Shown: positions 16,406 to 26,318 of the stretch, piece by piece
Numbering within the stretch: position 1 is the first letter of the stretch
Layout: each line of letters opens with the position of its first letter
From: Dyella_B sp036746095
GTDB taxonomy: Bacteria; Pseudomonadota; Gammaproteobacteria; Xanthomonadales; Rhodanobacteraceae
NCBI RefSeq assembly: GCF_036746095.1
Contig: NZ_DAIOEU010000018.1
Location: forward strand, 8,504 to 72,503
DNA: 64,000 nucleotides
Direction of reading: 5' to 3'
Translations under genes and position numbers: made by a program
Notes under the pieces: model-generated
Seen by the model: the letters and a program-made list of their open reading frames with translations, nothing else
The model's database searches: none
What the model was told of the DNA's origin: nothing

Positions 16406-18010
16406 ATGAAACGGTCGTTGTTTTTCTTGGGCATCGCCTTGGTTTGCGCAACAGGCATCGCCACCGCGCAACAGTCGCCGACGGCGCCTACGGCCAAGAC
16501 CCTTTCTCCCGAACAGGCCGATCTGATCTGGCAGAAGGCGACCGCCAAGTTCGAACCGCAACGCAAGGCCATTCTTGCCCGCGTCGCTCAGCACCAGAGC
16601 GATGGACCGTTCCGCCCCGACTGGGTTTCGTTGCAGCAATACAATGCACCGCAGTGGTACGACGATGCGAAGTTCGGCATCTTCATTCATTGGGGCGTGT
16701 ATTCCGTGCCGGCCTTCGGCAGCGAGTGGTACTCGCGCAACATGTACCAGCAGAACATGCCTGACTATGCGCATCACGTGGCTACCTACGGTCCGCAATC
16801 GAAGTTCGGCTACAAGGATTTCATTCCCATGTTCAAGGCGGAACATTTCGATCCGCAGGCATGGGCCAAATTGTTCAAGCAAGCAGGCGCGCGCTACGTC
16901 ATTCCCGTGGCGGAGCACCACGATGGCTTTGCCATGTACAACTCGCAGTTGTCGGAATGGACGGCGGTAAAGATGGGGCCGCATCGCGACGTGATTGGCG
17001 AGCTGGCGAAAGCGGTTCGCGCCGAAGGCATGCATTTTGGCGTGTCGTCGCATCGTGCCGAGCACGATTGGTTTTTCGACGGCGGCCGCAAGTTCGATTC
17101 CGATGTGAACGACCCGCGCTACGCGGGTCTGTACGGCCCGGCCGAAGCGCACCTGGCCAAGGACGATCAGGATCTCTATCACGACTGGACCTACGTTTCG
17201 CAAGCGTGGCTGGACGACTGGCTGGCACGCACCGCCGAGCTGATTGACGACTACCATCCGGACATCCTGTATTTCGACTGGTGGATCGGCCATCCCACCT
17301 TCCGCAATACGTTGCCGAAGATGCTGTCGTACTACTACAACGAAGGCGCCAGGCGCGGCGGCGTGGTGGTCAACTACAAGCTCGGCGAATTTGCCGATGG
17401 CGCCGGCACGCTGGATATCGAGCGCGGACAACTCACCGGCATCCAGAAGAATCACTGGCAAACCGACACCTCGATCAGCAACGCTTCCTGGGGCTACATC
17501 AAGGGCGATACGTACAAGTCGCCGAAAGAGTTGATCCACCTGCTGGTGGACGTGGTCAGCAAGAACGGCAACCTGCTGCTCAATATCGGCCCGCGTTCTG
17601 ACGGGACGATCCCGGAAGACGCACAGAAGATCCTGCTGGCCATGGGTGGCTGGCTGAAGGCCAACGGCGATGCCATCTACGGCACCACGCCATGGCGCAC
17701 GTTTGGTGAAGGCCCCACCGAAGTGGTTGGTGGCACCTTCCAGGACACCAAAACCAAGCCGTATACCGCCGAGGATTTCCGCTTCACTACCAAGGACGGC
17801 ATCTTGTACGCCATCGAGCTGGGCTGGCCGGAAGGTGGCACGGCAGTGATTCACTCGATCAAGCCCGACGACCATGTGCGCGCAGTCAGCCTGCTCGCCA
17901 ATGGCAAAAGCATCACGTGGCAGCAGCAGGCAGATGGTTTGTACCTGACGCTGCCAGCACGACCGGTGGGCGACTACGCCTATGTCTATCGCATTGAACT
18001 GGCCAGGTAA
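16406..18010 (+). CDS. Alpha-L-fucosidase, GH29
   Basis: 534-residue secreted or periplasmic enzyme. Signal peptide MKRSLFFLGIALVCATGIATA, then a TIM-barrel catalytic domain with FGIFIHWGVYSVPAFGSEWY (about 90-109) and the nucleophile D291 in ILYFDWWIG, and a C-terminal beta domain. It removes terminal L-fucose from glycans, supplying the fucose operon. The start at 16406 is chosen for the signal peptide and the GGAGAGGG ribosome site; upstream open frame is repeat-derived. It is followed after one base by the GH18 gene, indicating an operon. Linkage preference (alpha-1,3, 1,4 or 1,6) cannot be told. Confidence 0.95.
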   Translation: MKRSLFFLGIALVCATGIATAQQSPTAPTAKTLSPEQADLIWQKATAKFEPQRKAILARVAQHQSDGPFRPDWVSLQQYNAPQWYDDAKFGIFIHWGVYSVPAFGSEWYSRNMYQQNMPDYAHHVATYGPQSKFGYKDFIPMFKAEHFDPQAWAKLFKQAGARYVIPVAEHHDGFAMYNSQLSEWTAVKMGPHRDVIGELAKAVRAEGMHFGVSSHRAEHDWFFDGGRKFDSDVNDPRYAGLYGPAEAHLAKDDQDLYHDWTYVSQAWLDDWLARTAELIDDYHPDILYFDWWIGHPTFRNTLPKMLSYYYNEGARRGGVVVNYKLGEFADGAGTLDIERGQLTGIQKNHWQTDTSISNASWGYIKGDTYKSPKELIHLLVDVVSKNGNLLLNIGPRSDGTIPEDAQKILLAMGGWLKANGDAIYGTTPWRTFGEGPTEVVGGTFQDTKTKPYTAEDFRFTTKDGILYAIELGWPEGGTAVIHSIKPDDHVRAVSLLANGKSITWQQQADGLYLTLPARPVGDYAYVYRIELAR

Positions 18011-18011
18011 C

Positions 18012-19061
18012 ATGAAAAAGCTTGTGTGTTTTCTTGCCGCTGCCCTCGCATGCAGCGTGGCGTATGCAAAGCAGCCGACCGCGTTGTTCTATTTGATGAG
18101 CACGCAGAAGTCGACCAATTCCTTCACCGCAAACATCGACAAGATCGGCTTGCTGGTGCCCACGTGGTACCAGGTCGATGGCCAGGGTCTGGTAAACGGT
18201 GCACCGGACAACTATGTGCTTGGCCTGGCCGGGCAGCATCGCTTGCCGGTGACGCCGATCATGTCCATGTCGGCCGGGCGCAAGGGCTTCCACGATCTGC
18301 TGCATGACGAGACCGCCAAGCAGCACCTGATCGAGTCGATGCTGCAACAGGCGGCCGGACATGGCTATGCGGGCTACCAGTTCGACTTCGAAAGCATCTC
18401 CTGGACCGACCGCGATGCGTACACCTTATTGGTGAAGCAGACTGCCGAGGCCTTGCACAAGCATGGGCTGACGCTGTCCATCGCCGTGGTGCCCAATGCG
18501 CCAGGGCATGCGGGGCAAGGCGAGTTCTCCAAATGGATGTGGCAGTACTGGCGTGGTGCTTACGACCTGGCCGCGCTCGGCAAATACGCCGATCTGATCT
18601 GCCTGATGACCTACGATCAGCACACGCGCTGGACCACGCCGGGTCCGGTGGACGCCATGCCATGGATGCTCGATCAGCTGAAATACGCCTTGACGCTGGT
18701 GCCCAAGCAGAAGCTTTCGCTTGGCATCGCGCTGTACGGCTATCGCTGGTATACCGGCAACCCGGTGCGTGCAGACGGCAGCGAGGCTTCCAATATCTCC
18801 GCCACCTATATCGATGCGGACGAGTCGATTCCGTTGGCGAAGGAACAAAAGGCCGTTGTGCAATGGGACCCGGTGGAGGACGAGTCCTGGTATTACTTCT
18901 ACCGCGACGACATGCGTGAGTGGGTATTCATGCCGGATGCGCACAGTTTCCGCGACCGTTACGCGCTGGTGAAACAGTACGATCTGGAAGGCTTTTGCTC
19001 CTGGGTATTGGGGGCGGAAGATCCGAAGGTGTGGGATGAGTTGCCGGTGGTACAACGGTAA
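18012..19061 (+). CDS. GH18 glycosidase, endo-beta-N-acetylglucosaminidase-like
   Basis: 349-residue exported GH18 protein. Signal peptide MKKLVCFLAAALACSVAYA, then a TIM barrel with the catalytic motif in shortened form GYQFDFES (D125, E127 as proton donor), MTYDQH and a C-terminal LEGFCSWVLG strand. A chitinase-insertion region is present around TYIDADE. GH18 enzymes of this length without carbohydrate-binding domains include spore-type hydrolases and endoglycosidases that cut the chitobiose core of N-glycans. Co-transcription with GH29 one base upstream favours a glycan-processing role. Plain chitinase activity is the main alternative. Confidence 0.82.
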   Translation: MKKLVCFLAAALACSVAYAKQPTALFYLMSTQKSTNSFTANIDKIGLLVPTWYQVDGQGLVNGAPDNYVLGLAGQHRLPVTPIMSMSAGRKGFHDLLHDETAKQHLIESMLQQAAGHGYAGYQFDFESISWTDRDAYTLLVKQTAEALHKHGLTLSIAVVPNAPGHAGQGEFSKWMWQYWRGAYDLAALGKYADLICLMTYDQHTRWTTPGPVDAMPWMLDQLKYALTLVPKQKLSLGIALYGYRWYTGNPVRADGSEASNISATYIDADESIPLAKEQKAVVQWDPVEDESWYYFYRDDMREWVFMPDAHSFRDRYALVKQYDLEGFCSWVLGAEDPKVWDELPVVQR

Positions 19062-19097
19062 GTTTGCGAGTAACCGTGAAGGTCGACTCCACTTGGG

Positions 19098-19216
19098 CGT
19101 CGTTCCGGCGAAGGCCGGAATCCAGTTTAAATAACCAATGCGAAGCACTCGATGATTGGTGTTTGTGTCCTCCGGACGCCTATTTGAACTGGATTCCGGC
19201 CTTCGCCGGAATGACG
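19098..19216. repeat. Paired REP-like inverted repeat
   Basis: Arms CGTTCCGGCGAAGGCCGGAA and CTGGATTCCGGCCTTCGCCG face each other across about 60 bp that also holds GCGAAGCACT as in the 16152 copy. Lies between GH18 and GH3 genes. Confidence 0.82.
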
Positions 19217-19262
19217 CTGAGGGTAAGGGCGGCCGCGCGAACAATGGAAAAGGGTTCCAAAT

Positions 19263-21866
19263 ATGCGCATGAACCTTCAGCGCCTTGTGCTGTGCGGCTT
19301 TCTGCTCTCAGCCGCCAACGCGACTCCTGCACAAGAGGCGTCTCCTGAGGCAAAGGCCGCAGCACTCGTCGCCAAGATGACGCTGCCCGAAAAAGTCGCG
19401 CAAGTGCAAAGCGGCGCCCCCGCCATCCCGCGCCTCAACGTGGCTGCTTACGCCTGGTGGAGCGAAGGTCTCCATGGCATCGCGCGCAACGGTTACGCCA
19501 CCGTGTTCCCGCAAGCCATCGGCCTGGCCGCCAGCTGGGATACGACATTGCTGCAACAAGTGGGTACCACCGTATCCACCGAAGCGCGCGCCAAGTTCAA
19601 CGCCGCTGGCGTCGGCCACGATCACGCACGCTATGACGGCCTCACCATCTGGTCGCCCAACATCAATATTTTCCGCGACCCGCGCTGGGGCAGGGGACAG
19701 GAGACCTACGGCGAAGATCCATTCCTCACCGGCCAGCTTGCCGTGCATTTCATTCGCGGCATCCAGGGCGACGACCCCGATCATCCGCGCGCCATCGCCA
19801 CGCCCAAGCACCTTGCCGTGCACAGCGGCCCGGAAGCCGGGCGGCATGGTTTCGACGTGGACGTCTCGCCGCACGATCTGGAAGACACCTATCTGCCCGC
19901 GTTCCGCGCAGCAGTGACGGAAGGCCATGCCGATTCCATCATGTGCGCCTATAACGCACTGCATGGCACGCCGGTGTGCGCGAGCAGCGATCTGCTGGCG
20001 GCGCGCCTGCGCCGCGATTGGGGCTTCAAGGGTTTTGTTGTGTCCGACTGCGATGCCGTGGACGACATGACCAAGTTCCACTACTTCAAGCCGGACAACG
20101 CACAATCGTCCGCCGCCTCCATCCAGGCCGGCACGGATCTGGACTGCGGCAATGCGTATGCCGATCTGCTTGAAGCGGTGCACAAGGGTTACGTGCAAGA
20201 GCCGGTCATCGATACCGCGCTTGCCCGATTGTTTGCGGCACGGTATCGCCTGGGCGAATGGGGCGGCGACCACAGCCCGTATGCCGATATCGGCATGAAC
20301 CAGGTCGACAGCTCCGCGCATCGGCAACTGGCTTTGCAAGCCGCGCTGGAATCGATCGTGCTGTTGAAGAACGAGCATGGCACGTTGCCCTTGCGAGCCG
20401 ATGCGCGCCTTGCCGTGATCGGACCCAACGCCGACACGCTGGAAACGCTGGAAGCCAACTATCACGGCACCGCGCGCGCGCCGGTGACGCCGCTGGCCGG
20501 GCTGCGCGAGCGCTTCGGCGCCGCGCGCATTCGCTACGCGCAAGGCGCGCCAATTGCGGAAGGCGTGCCGGTTACGGTTCCCGAAACCGCGTTGCAGACC
20601 GCAAGCGGCAGCGCCAGTCTCACCGGCGAGTATTTCGGCAACGTCGATTTCAGCGGCAAGCCGGTCTTGAAGCGTACCGACCGCGTGATCGATTTCGACT
20701 GGGATCAGGTCACGCCGACCGATCATCTGCATGAAGGCCCTTATGCCGTGCGTTGGACCGGTCAATGGCTGCCACCCGGCGTGGGCGATTACACCTTGGC
20801 AGTCCATGTGGATCGCTGCTTCGACTGCAACAAGCAGCACGATCCAGTGCGGCTGTACATCGATGGCCGTGAAGTGCTTGACGACAACGGCGACGATGCA
20901 CATCTGCAGGCCGTGCTGCATATCGCCGATACCCATCCGCGCTCGATCCGTCTTGAGTATGTGCACAGCGGCCAGGACCAGGGCGTGCGCCTGCAATGGC
21001 TGGCGCCGGAGCAGGCGCAACTGGCCAAGGCGGAAGCTGCCGTGCGCGATGCCGATGCCGTCGTCGCATTTATCGGCCTGTCGCCGGACGTGGAAGGTGA
21101 AGAATTGAAGATCGACGTGCCCGGCTTCAACGGCGGCGACCGCACCGATATCGGCTTGCCGCAGCCGCAACAAGCCTTGCTTGAGCGTGCAGCAGCGAGT
21201 GGCAAGCCGCTGATCGTGGTGTTGATGTCGGGCAGTGGGGTGGCATTGAATTGGGCCAAAGCGCACGCCAACGCCATTCTGGCGGCGTGGTATCCGGGCG
21301 AGGAGGGCGGCCGCGCCGTGGCAAAGGTGCTGGCCGGCGACTACAACCCGGGCGGGCGATTGCCGGTGACGTTCTATCGTTCCACGCGCGACCTGCCGCC
21401 GTTCGTCAGTTATGCCATGAAGGAGCGCACCTATCGCTACTTCACCGGCACGCCGCTTTATCCGTTCGGCTATGGCCTGAGCTATACGCACTTCGCCTAT
21501 GCGCAACCGCAACTCTCCACCGTGGAATTGGAGGCGGGCAAGACGCTTACCGTAAACGCCGTGGTGCGCAACGATGGCGATCGCGATGGGGACGAAGTGG
21601 TGCAGGCGTATCTCGACGCGCCCGATGATGCATCGGCCCCGCAGCATGCGCTGATCGGTTTCCAGCGTGTGCACCTGCGTGCGAAGGAAAGCCGGCGTGT
21701 GACGTTTGAGCTGGCGCCGCGGCAACTCAGCCAGGTCGATGCCTTGGGGCAGCGCGCGGTAACAGCTGGGCACTATCGCTTGTTTGTCGGCGGCGGCCAG
21801 CCGGGTGATGCAGAGGGTGTGACGGCAGCTTTCACCATCAACGGCAGCATGTCATTGCCGAAATAA
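19263..21866 (+). CDS. GH3 beta-glycosidase with PA14 domain (beta-xylosidase/glucosidase type)
   Basis: 867-residue exported enzyme. Signal peptide to about residue 23 (ATPAQ), GH3 N-domain with PKHLAVHSGPE (K182, H183) and nucleophile D262 in VVSDCDAV, GH3 C-domain split by a PA14 module (about 455-585, starting LTGEYFGN), and a fibronectin-III-like end. The SDCDAV form is common in beta-xylosidase members. Substrate could be xylose or glucose residues; in a plant N-glycan locus beta-1,2-xylose is attractive. An ATG at 19269 is an alternative start. Single gene after a REP-like pair. Confidence 0.9.
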   Translation: MRMNLQRLVLCGFLLSAANATPAQEASPEAKAAALVAKMTLPEKVAQVQSGAPAIPRLNVAAYAWWSEGLHGIARNGYATVFPQAIGLAASWDTTLLQQVGTTVSTEARAKFNAAGVGHDHARYDGLTIWSPNINIFRDPRWGRGQETYGEDPFLTGQLAVHFIRGIQGDDPDHPRAIATPKHLAVHSGPEAGRHGFDVDVSPHDLEDTYLPAFRAAVTEGHADSIMCAYNALHGTPVCASSDLLAARLRRDWGFKGFVVSDCDAVDDMTKFHYFKPDNAQSSAASIQAGTDLDCGNAYADLLEAVHKGYVQEPVIDTALARLFAARYRLGEWGGDHSPYADIGMNQVDSSAHRQLALQAALESIVLLKNEHGTLPLRADARLAVIGPNADTLETLEANYHGTARAPVTPLAGLRERFGAARIRYAQGAPIAEGVPVTVPETALQTASGSASLTGEYFGNVDFSGKPVLKRTDRVIDFDWDQVTPTDHLHEGPYAVRWTGQWLPPGVGDYTLAVHVDRCFDCNKQHDPVRLYIDGREVLDDNGDDAHLQAVLHIADTHPRSIRLEYVHSGQDQGVRLQWLAPEQAQLAKAEAAVRDADAVVAFIGLSPDVEGEELKIDVPGFNGGDRTDIGLPQPQQALLERAAASGKPLIVVLMSGSGVALNWAKAHANAILAAWYPGEEGGRAVAKVLAGDYNPGGRLPVTFYRSTRDLPPFVSYAMKERTYRYFTGTPLYPFGYGLSYTHFAYAQPQLSTVELEAGKTLTVNAVVRNDGDRDGDEVVQAYLDAPDDASAPQHALIGFQRVHLRAKESRRVTFELAPRQLSQVDALGQRAVTAGHYRLFVGGGQPGDAEGVTAAFTINGSMSLPK

Positions 21867-21976
21867 TCCGGCTGACGACCGTAACCAAATGGCCGTCCTT
21901 CCTGCTTTTCGCCGGAATGGCGGCCATCCATCAACGCCGGGATTTCATCCCGGCCTACCAGGGCCGATCGATCAGC

Positions 21977-23824
21977 ATGTCGAAAACAATCCTGACTCTT
22001 GCAATGGCATGCATCATGGCATGGGCCGGCACACCGGCGTGCGCGGCCGTCGCCCATACACCCATCACCATCGAAGGCGCGCATTTCATCCGCGCCGGCA
22101 AGCGGCACCAGATCATCTCCGGCTCGATGGATTTCCAACGCATCCCACGCGCCTACTGGCAGGATCGCCTGCGGAAAGCGCGCGCGATGGGCCTCAATGC
22201 CATCACTACGTATGTGTTCTGGAACCTGGTCGAACCCAAGCCGGGACAATTCGACTTCAGCGGCAACAACGACGTGGCTGCGTTCGTGCGCATGGCGCAA
22301 GCGCAAGGGCTGGACGTAATCCTGCGCCCGGGCCCTTACGTTTGCGCCGAATGGGAAGCGGGTGGATTCCCGGCGTGGTTGTTTGCCGATCCACACCTGC
22401 ACGTGCGCACGCAGGATCCAAAATACCTGCAAGCGATGGAGCGTTATTTCCAGCGCCTGGGCAAGGAAGTGTCGCCGCTGATGGCCGCACACGGCGGGCC
22501 GATCATTGCCGTGCAGGTGGAGAATGAATACGGCTCCTACGGCGACGACCGTACCTATATGGAAGACGTCCATCAGGCGCTGGTCCGTGCCGGGATGGGC
22601 GCCGATATCCTGTTTACCTCCGACGGCGCCGAGGAACTGCGCAACGATACGCTGCCCGGCGTGCTTGCCGTGGTGAATTTCAACACCGGCGAAGCGAAGA
22701 GTGCCTTCAAGGCGCTCGCCGCATTTCGTCCCGATCAACCGCGCATGGCCGGCGAATACTGGGCCGGCTGGTTCGATCACTGGGGCGAACCGCATGCGCA
22801 CACCGATGCGAGCGTGCAGGCCAAGGAACTTGCGTGGATGTTGAGCCAGGGCTATTCGCTCAACCTTTTCATGTTCGAGGGCGGCACTAGCTTCGGCTTC
22901 ATGAATGGCGCCAATTTCCAGGGCAATCCCGGCGACCATTACGCGCCGCAAACCACGAGCTACGATTACGACGCGCCGTTGGACGAAGCCGGGCGGCCCA
23001 AACCGAAATTCGCAACGTTTCGTTCGGTGATCGCCAAGGCCACCGGTATCACACCCCCGCCATTGCCTGCACCGACACCTTTCATGGATGTGCCCGCGTT
23101 CACGCTGGGCGAATCGGCATCGCTGTGGGACAACTTGCCGACGCCGATCGCCATCGAGCAACCGCAACCGATGGAGCAGTTTGGCCAGGCTTACGGCTAC
23201 ATCCTGTATCGCACGCAAATCACTGGCACAGTCCATGGGCAACTCTATCTGGGCGAAGTACGCGACTACGCATCGGTGTACCTCGATCACAAACTGATCG
23301 GTACCGTGGACCGCCGGCTCAAGCAGGTGAGCCTGCCTGTCGACGTCGATGCCGGCGAGCACACGCTCGACGTGCTGGTGGAGAACACCGGACGCATCAA
23401 CTACGGAGCGCATCTTGCGGATGGCCGTGCGGGCCTGGTCGATCCGGTCCTGCTCGATGGCAAGGCTCTGCATGGCTGGCAGGTGTATCCACTGCCGATG
23501 ACTTCACCGGATGCGATCCATGGCTGGACCACGCAGCCGGTAGCAGGGCCTGCCTTTCATCGTGGCCATTTCAAGGCGACGTCACCGGCCGATACGTTTC
23601 TGGATGTGACGGCGTTTGGCAAAGGGTTTGCGTGGGTCAACGGACATAACCTGGGGCGCATCTGGGATATCGGTCCGCAGCGATCGCTTTATTTGCCGGC
23701 GCCGTGGCTGGAGCAGGGCGATAACACGGTGGTGGTGTTCGATTTGAGGACGCCGAGCCAGGCGGTGGCGCGTGGGGTGATGCAGCCGATCTGGTATGTG
23801 CCGGATGTAAAGACGGCTGAATGA
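21977..23824 (+). CDS. Beta-galactosidase, GH35
   Basis: 615-residue exported enzyme. Signal peptide to about A24 (PACAAV), catalytic barrel starting ISGSMDFQRIPRAYWQDRL, acid/base E184 in VENEYGSYGDD, nucleophile E260 in MAGEYWAGW, and C-terminal jelly-roll domains with GKGFAWVNGHNLGRIW. It removes terminal beta-linked galactose. The start at 21977 is the first Met before the signal peptide; the ribosome site is weak. The gene lies 110 bp after GH3 with no terminator seen, so it may be co-transcribed. Homologues in Xanthomonas act on beta-1,3-galactose of plant N-glycans; that specificity is inferred. Confidence 0.92.
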   Translation: MSKTILTLAMACIMAWAGTPACAAVAHTPITIEGAHFIRAGKRHQIISGSMDFQRIPRAYWQDRLRKARAMGLNAITTYVFWNLVEPKPGQFDFSGNNDVAAFVRMAQAQGLDVILRPGPYVCAEWEAGGFPAWLFADPHLHVRTQDPKYLQAMERYFQRLGKEVSPLMAAHGGPIIAVQVENEYGSYGDDRTYMEDVHQALVRAGMGADILFTSDGAEELRNDTLPGVLAVVNFNTGEAKSAFKALAAFRPDQPRMAGEYWAGWFDHWGEPHAHTDASVQAKELAWMLSQGYSLNLFMFEGGTSFGFMNGANFQGNPGDHYAPQTTSYDYDAPLDEAGRPKPKFATFRSVIAKATGITPPPLPAPTPFMDVPAFTLGESASLWDNLPTPIAIEQPQPMEQFGQAYGYILYRTQITGTVHGQLYLGEVRDYASVYLDHKLIGTVDRRLKQVSLPVDVDAGEHTLDVLVENTGRINYGAHLADGRAGLVDPVLLDGKALHGWQVYPLPMTSPDAIHGWTTQPVAGPAFHRGHFKATSPADTFLDVTAFGKGFAWVNGHNLGRIWDIGPQRSLYLPAPWLEQGDNTVVVFDLRTPSQAVARGVMQPIWYVPDVKTAE

Positions 23825-23860
23825 AACGGAAGGATCTCCTGGCTGCCAGGAGCCCATGTT

Positions 23861-23891
23861 CGTCATTCCGGCGAAGGTCGCCGGAATGACG
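23861..23891. repeat. Single REP-like hairpin
   Basis: 14-bp perfect arms CGTCATTCCGGCGA / TCGCCGGAATGACG with a 3-base loop, in the gap between GH35 and sialidase-like genes. No T-run. Confidence 0.8.
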
Positions 23892-23942
23892 ATACGGCAG
23901 AGCGAAATATCCCTACGAACGGGTGGTCCCTTGTTCTTTTCA

Positions 23943-24968
23943 ATGCGAACGACACGGTATTTCCTGCTGCCGCTTGCCATGCCGCTAACCGCGATGGCCG
24001 CAAACCCTATCGTCCTGCGCGAATTCATCACCACCGCACCGCCCACCAAGCAAAGCCACGCCTCCACCATCGTCGAAACACCCAGCGGGCTCGTCGCCGC
24101 CTGGTTCGGCGGCAAGCAGGAACGCGATCCCAGCGTCGGGATCTGGCTCTCGCGCCAGGTGCAAGGCCATTGGAGCGCGCCACTCGAGGTAGCCGACGGC
24201 GTGCAATCCGATGGTCATCGCGAGCCGACCTGGAATCCCGTGCTGTTTCTTCCACGCCACGGACCGCTGACCTTGTTCTACAAAGTCGGCCCGGATCCGC
24301 AGCATTGGCGCGGCATGGTCAAGACATCCAGTGATAACGGCGTGCATTGGTCCAAGGCGCATGCGTTGCCGGATGGTTTGCTCGGACCGATCAAGGACAA
24401 GCCGGTGCAGCTCGCCGACGGCGGCATCGTCAGCCCATCGAGCACGGAGTTGGGGCGCTGGACGATTCATTTCGAGCTTTCCAGCGATGGCGGCGCGACC
24501 TGGCAGCAAAGCAACGCGGTGCCCAACCCCGCGGGCATCGAAGCCATTCAGCCCAGCCTCTTGCCTTGGGGGCATGGCAAGCTGCAGGCGATCGGGCGCA
24601 CCAGGCAGAATCGCCTGTTCGATACCTGGTCCTCCGATGGCGGGCACACCTGGTCTAGCCTGAAGCTGCTCGACGTACCTAATCCCAACTCGGGCATCGA
24701 TGCCGTGATGCTCGCCGACGGCCGTGCCTGCCTGGTCTACAACCCGACGGAGCACGGCAAGCAATGGTGGGATGGCCGCGGCACGCTGGCCGTCGCCATC
24801 TCACCGGATGGAATGCACTGGAAACAGGTACTTACGCTGGAAAATAGCCCCGGCGCCGAGTTCTCCTATCCCGCCGTCATCCAGGCCCGGGACGGCCGGA
24901 TCCACATCACCTATACGTGGAAGCGGCTGCGCATCGCCCACGTGGTGCTCGATCCCCAGCAGCTTTGA
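23943..24968 (+). CDS. Sialidase-like six-bladed beta-propeller (BNR/Asp-box), secreted
   Basis: 341-residue exported protein. Signal peptide MRTTRYFLLPLAMPLTAMAA, then a propeller with repeated Asp-box-like motifs SSDNGVHW, SSDGGATW, SSDGGHTW and SPDGMHW. It fits the sialidase-related BNR_2 family. True sialidases remove sialic acid; this set also includes proteins acting on other sugars. No sialic-acid uptake or catabolism gene occurs in the window, so the label sialidase is doubtful. The start at 23943 is set by the signal peptide. It sits between GH35 and glucokinase 2. Confidence 0.78.
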   Translation: MRTTRYFLLPLAMPLTAMAANPIVLREFITTAPPTKQSHASTIVETPSGLVAAWFGGKQERDPSVGIWLSRQVQGHWSAPLEVADGVQSDGHREPTWNPVLFLPRHGPLTLFYKVGPDPQHWRGMVKTSSDNGVHWSKAHALPDGLLGPIKDKPVQLADGGIVSPSSTELGRWTIHFELSSDGGATWQQSNAVPNPAGIEAIQPSLLPWGHGKLQAIGRTRQNRLFDTWSSDGGHTWSSLKLLDVPNPNSGIDAVMLADGRACLVYNPTEHGKQWWDGRGTLAVAISPDGMHWKQVLTLENSPGAEFSYPAVIQARDGRIHITYTWKRLRIAHVVLDPQQL

Positions 24969-25071
24969 GTTCTGCCTGATCGTTCAGGCGAGCACAAGAT
25001 ACAGAAAAAGTTCCATTTCTGTTGCGTCGCGACTTGCCACGATCTAAACAACGCATATAAGCTTCAGATCA

Positions 25072-25100
25072 CATATATATGAACTGGAAGTTCGTATATG
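25072..25100. promoter_or_regulatory. Candidate operator/promoter before glucokinase 2
   Basis: Near-palindrome CATATATATGAAC-N5-GTTCGTATATG, about 100 bp before the start at 25200, in an AT-rich block preceded by GATCTAAA. A similar GATCTAAA...ATATATGAA pair stands before glucokinase 1 (12081-12100). Confidence 0.45.
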
Positions 25101-25199
25101 AATGATCGGGACGATCAGCGTTTGGGGGAGTTATGAGGGTTGCAGTGCCACTGCCGAAGATCAGCACAACGCGACCGGTTTGCGGAGCGGGGCGGCAAC

Positions 25200-26318
25200 A
25201 TGCGTGATGATGGCAATTATGAAGGTTTTCGCGCCGTGCGACATGCTTCCGCCGCCGATGCCATTCTTGCTGACGTCACCTCGCACGCCGAAACCGTATC
25301 GTCGGTATCCGTGATGGCCTCTCCGGGCAAGCAAGACGTTTTTCTCGCCGCCGACGTCGGCGGCACGCACGCGCGTATCGGCCTGATTGCTTTTCAGCCG
25401 GGGCAGGGCGTTCCCACCACGCTGGCGTACCACGTGTACAAGTGCGCGGACTTTGCCAGCTTCGATGCGATCGTGCATGCCTTTTGCGATGACTTCTCGA
25501 CCAGCCCGCAGCGCCTTGCACTGGCATGCGCGGGCTTTCTGCACGAGGGCGAGGTAGTCAACAACAATTTGCAGTGGCCCATCGTTCCGGCCGAGCTGGA
25601 AAAGGCGCTGGCGCTGCGCGAAGTGAAAGTACTCAACGACTTCGAAGCGCTGGCCTACGGTACGGCGTATCTCGACCCCCTCAGCATGGTCACGTTGCAT
25701 GCCCCCCGCCGCAGCAAACAGGCCGAAGAAGGCCCGGTGGTGGTGGTTGGGCCGGGTACCGGCCTTGGCGTAGCGGTGCGCCTGCCTGGTGCGCCGCCGC
25801 ATGTGCTGGCCACCGAAGCGGGCCACATTCAATTGGCAGCGCGCGTCGGTCGGGAGCAAACTGTGCTCGGCGAACTGGTGGCGCCCGATACGCATATTCC
25901 TTACGACTCGGTGTTGTCTGGTCCTGGCCTGCTGCGTTTGTACCAGGCAGTGTGCCGTCTCGATGGCGTGCCGTGCGAATGCGACGAACCGGCCGCCATC
26001 ACTGCCGCTGCATGCGCCAACACCAATGCGCAAGCGGTAGAAGCATTGCAGCTGTTCTGCGGATGGCTGGGTTCTTTTGCCGGCGATCTGGCCATGCTTT
26101 ACGGCGCGACAGGTGGCATCTACGTTGCGGGTGGCTTCCTGTCGCGCATGACCGATTTCATGGCGAAAAGCAGTTTCGTCAGCCGCTTTCTGGATAAGGG
26201 AGTGATGCGTCCGTTCCAGCAGACCGTACCCGTGCATGTGGTGGATCACGCGCAACTGGGCGTGATCGGTGCGGCGAGCTGGCTGATGAATCACGCCCCA
26301 CAGGCTTCGCAGGATTGA
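25200..26318 (+). CDS. Glucokinase family protein (2)
   Basis: 372-residue paralogue of the 12245-13360 kinase. LAADVGGTHARI (49-60), VLNDFEALAYG with the catalytic aspartate, and VVVVGPGTGLGVAV. The start at 25200 is preceded by a purine-rich GGAGCGGGGCGG stretch and gives a length equal to paralogue 1; MASPGKQDV (about 25314) is a shorter alternative. An N-terminal extension of about 45 residues not found in E. coli Glk is shared by both copies. Phosphorylates glucose or GlcNAc from the extracellular hydrolases; leads the second kinase-TonB receptor module. Confidence 0.85.
   Translation: MRDDGNYEGFRAVRHASAADAILADVTSHAETVSSVSVMASPGKQDVFLAADVGGTHARIGLIAFQPGQGVPTTLAYHVYKCADFASFDAIVHAFCDDFSTSPQRLALACAGFLHEGEVVNNNLQWPIVPAELEKALALREVKVLNDFEALAYGTAYLDPLSMVTLHAPRRSKQAEEGPVVVVGPGTGLGVAVRLPGAPPHVLATEAGHIQLAARVGREQTVLGELVAPDTHIPYDSVLSGPGLLRLYQAVCRLDGVPCECDEPAAITAAACANTNAQAVEALQLFCGWLGSFAGDLAMLYGATGGIYVAGGFLSRMTDFMAKSSFVSRFLDKGVMRPFQQTVPVHVVDHAQLGVIGAASWLMNHAPQASQD

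Noticed and set aside
16202..18013. 603-codon minus-strand ORF opposite GH29
   Set aside because: Antisense of the fucosidase; open only because of codon bias, and its 5' part is repeat sequence.
19308..21773. 821-codon minus-strand ORF opposite GH3
   Set aside because: Complement of a full GH3 gene with catalytic motifs; no ribosome site or family in the antisense frame.
21773..23473. 566-codon minus-strand ORF opposite GH35
   Set aside because: Antisense of a complete beta-galactosidase gene.
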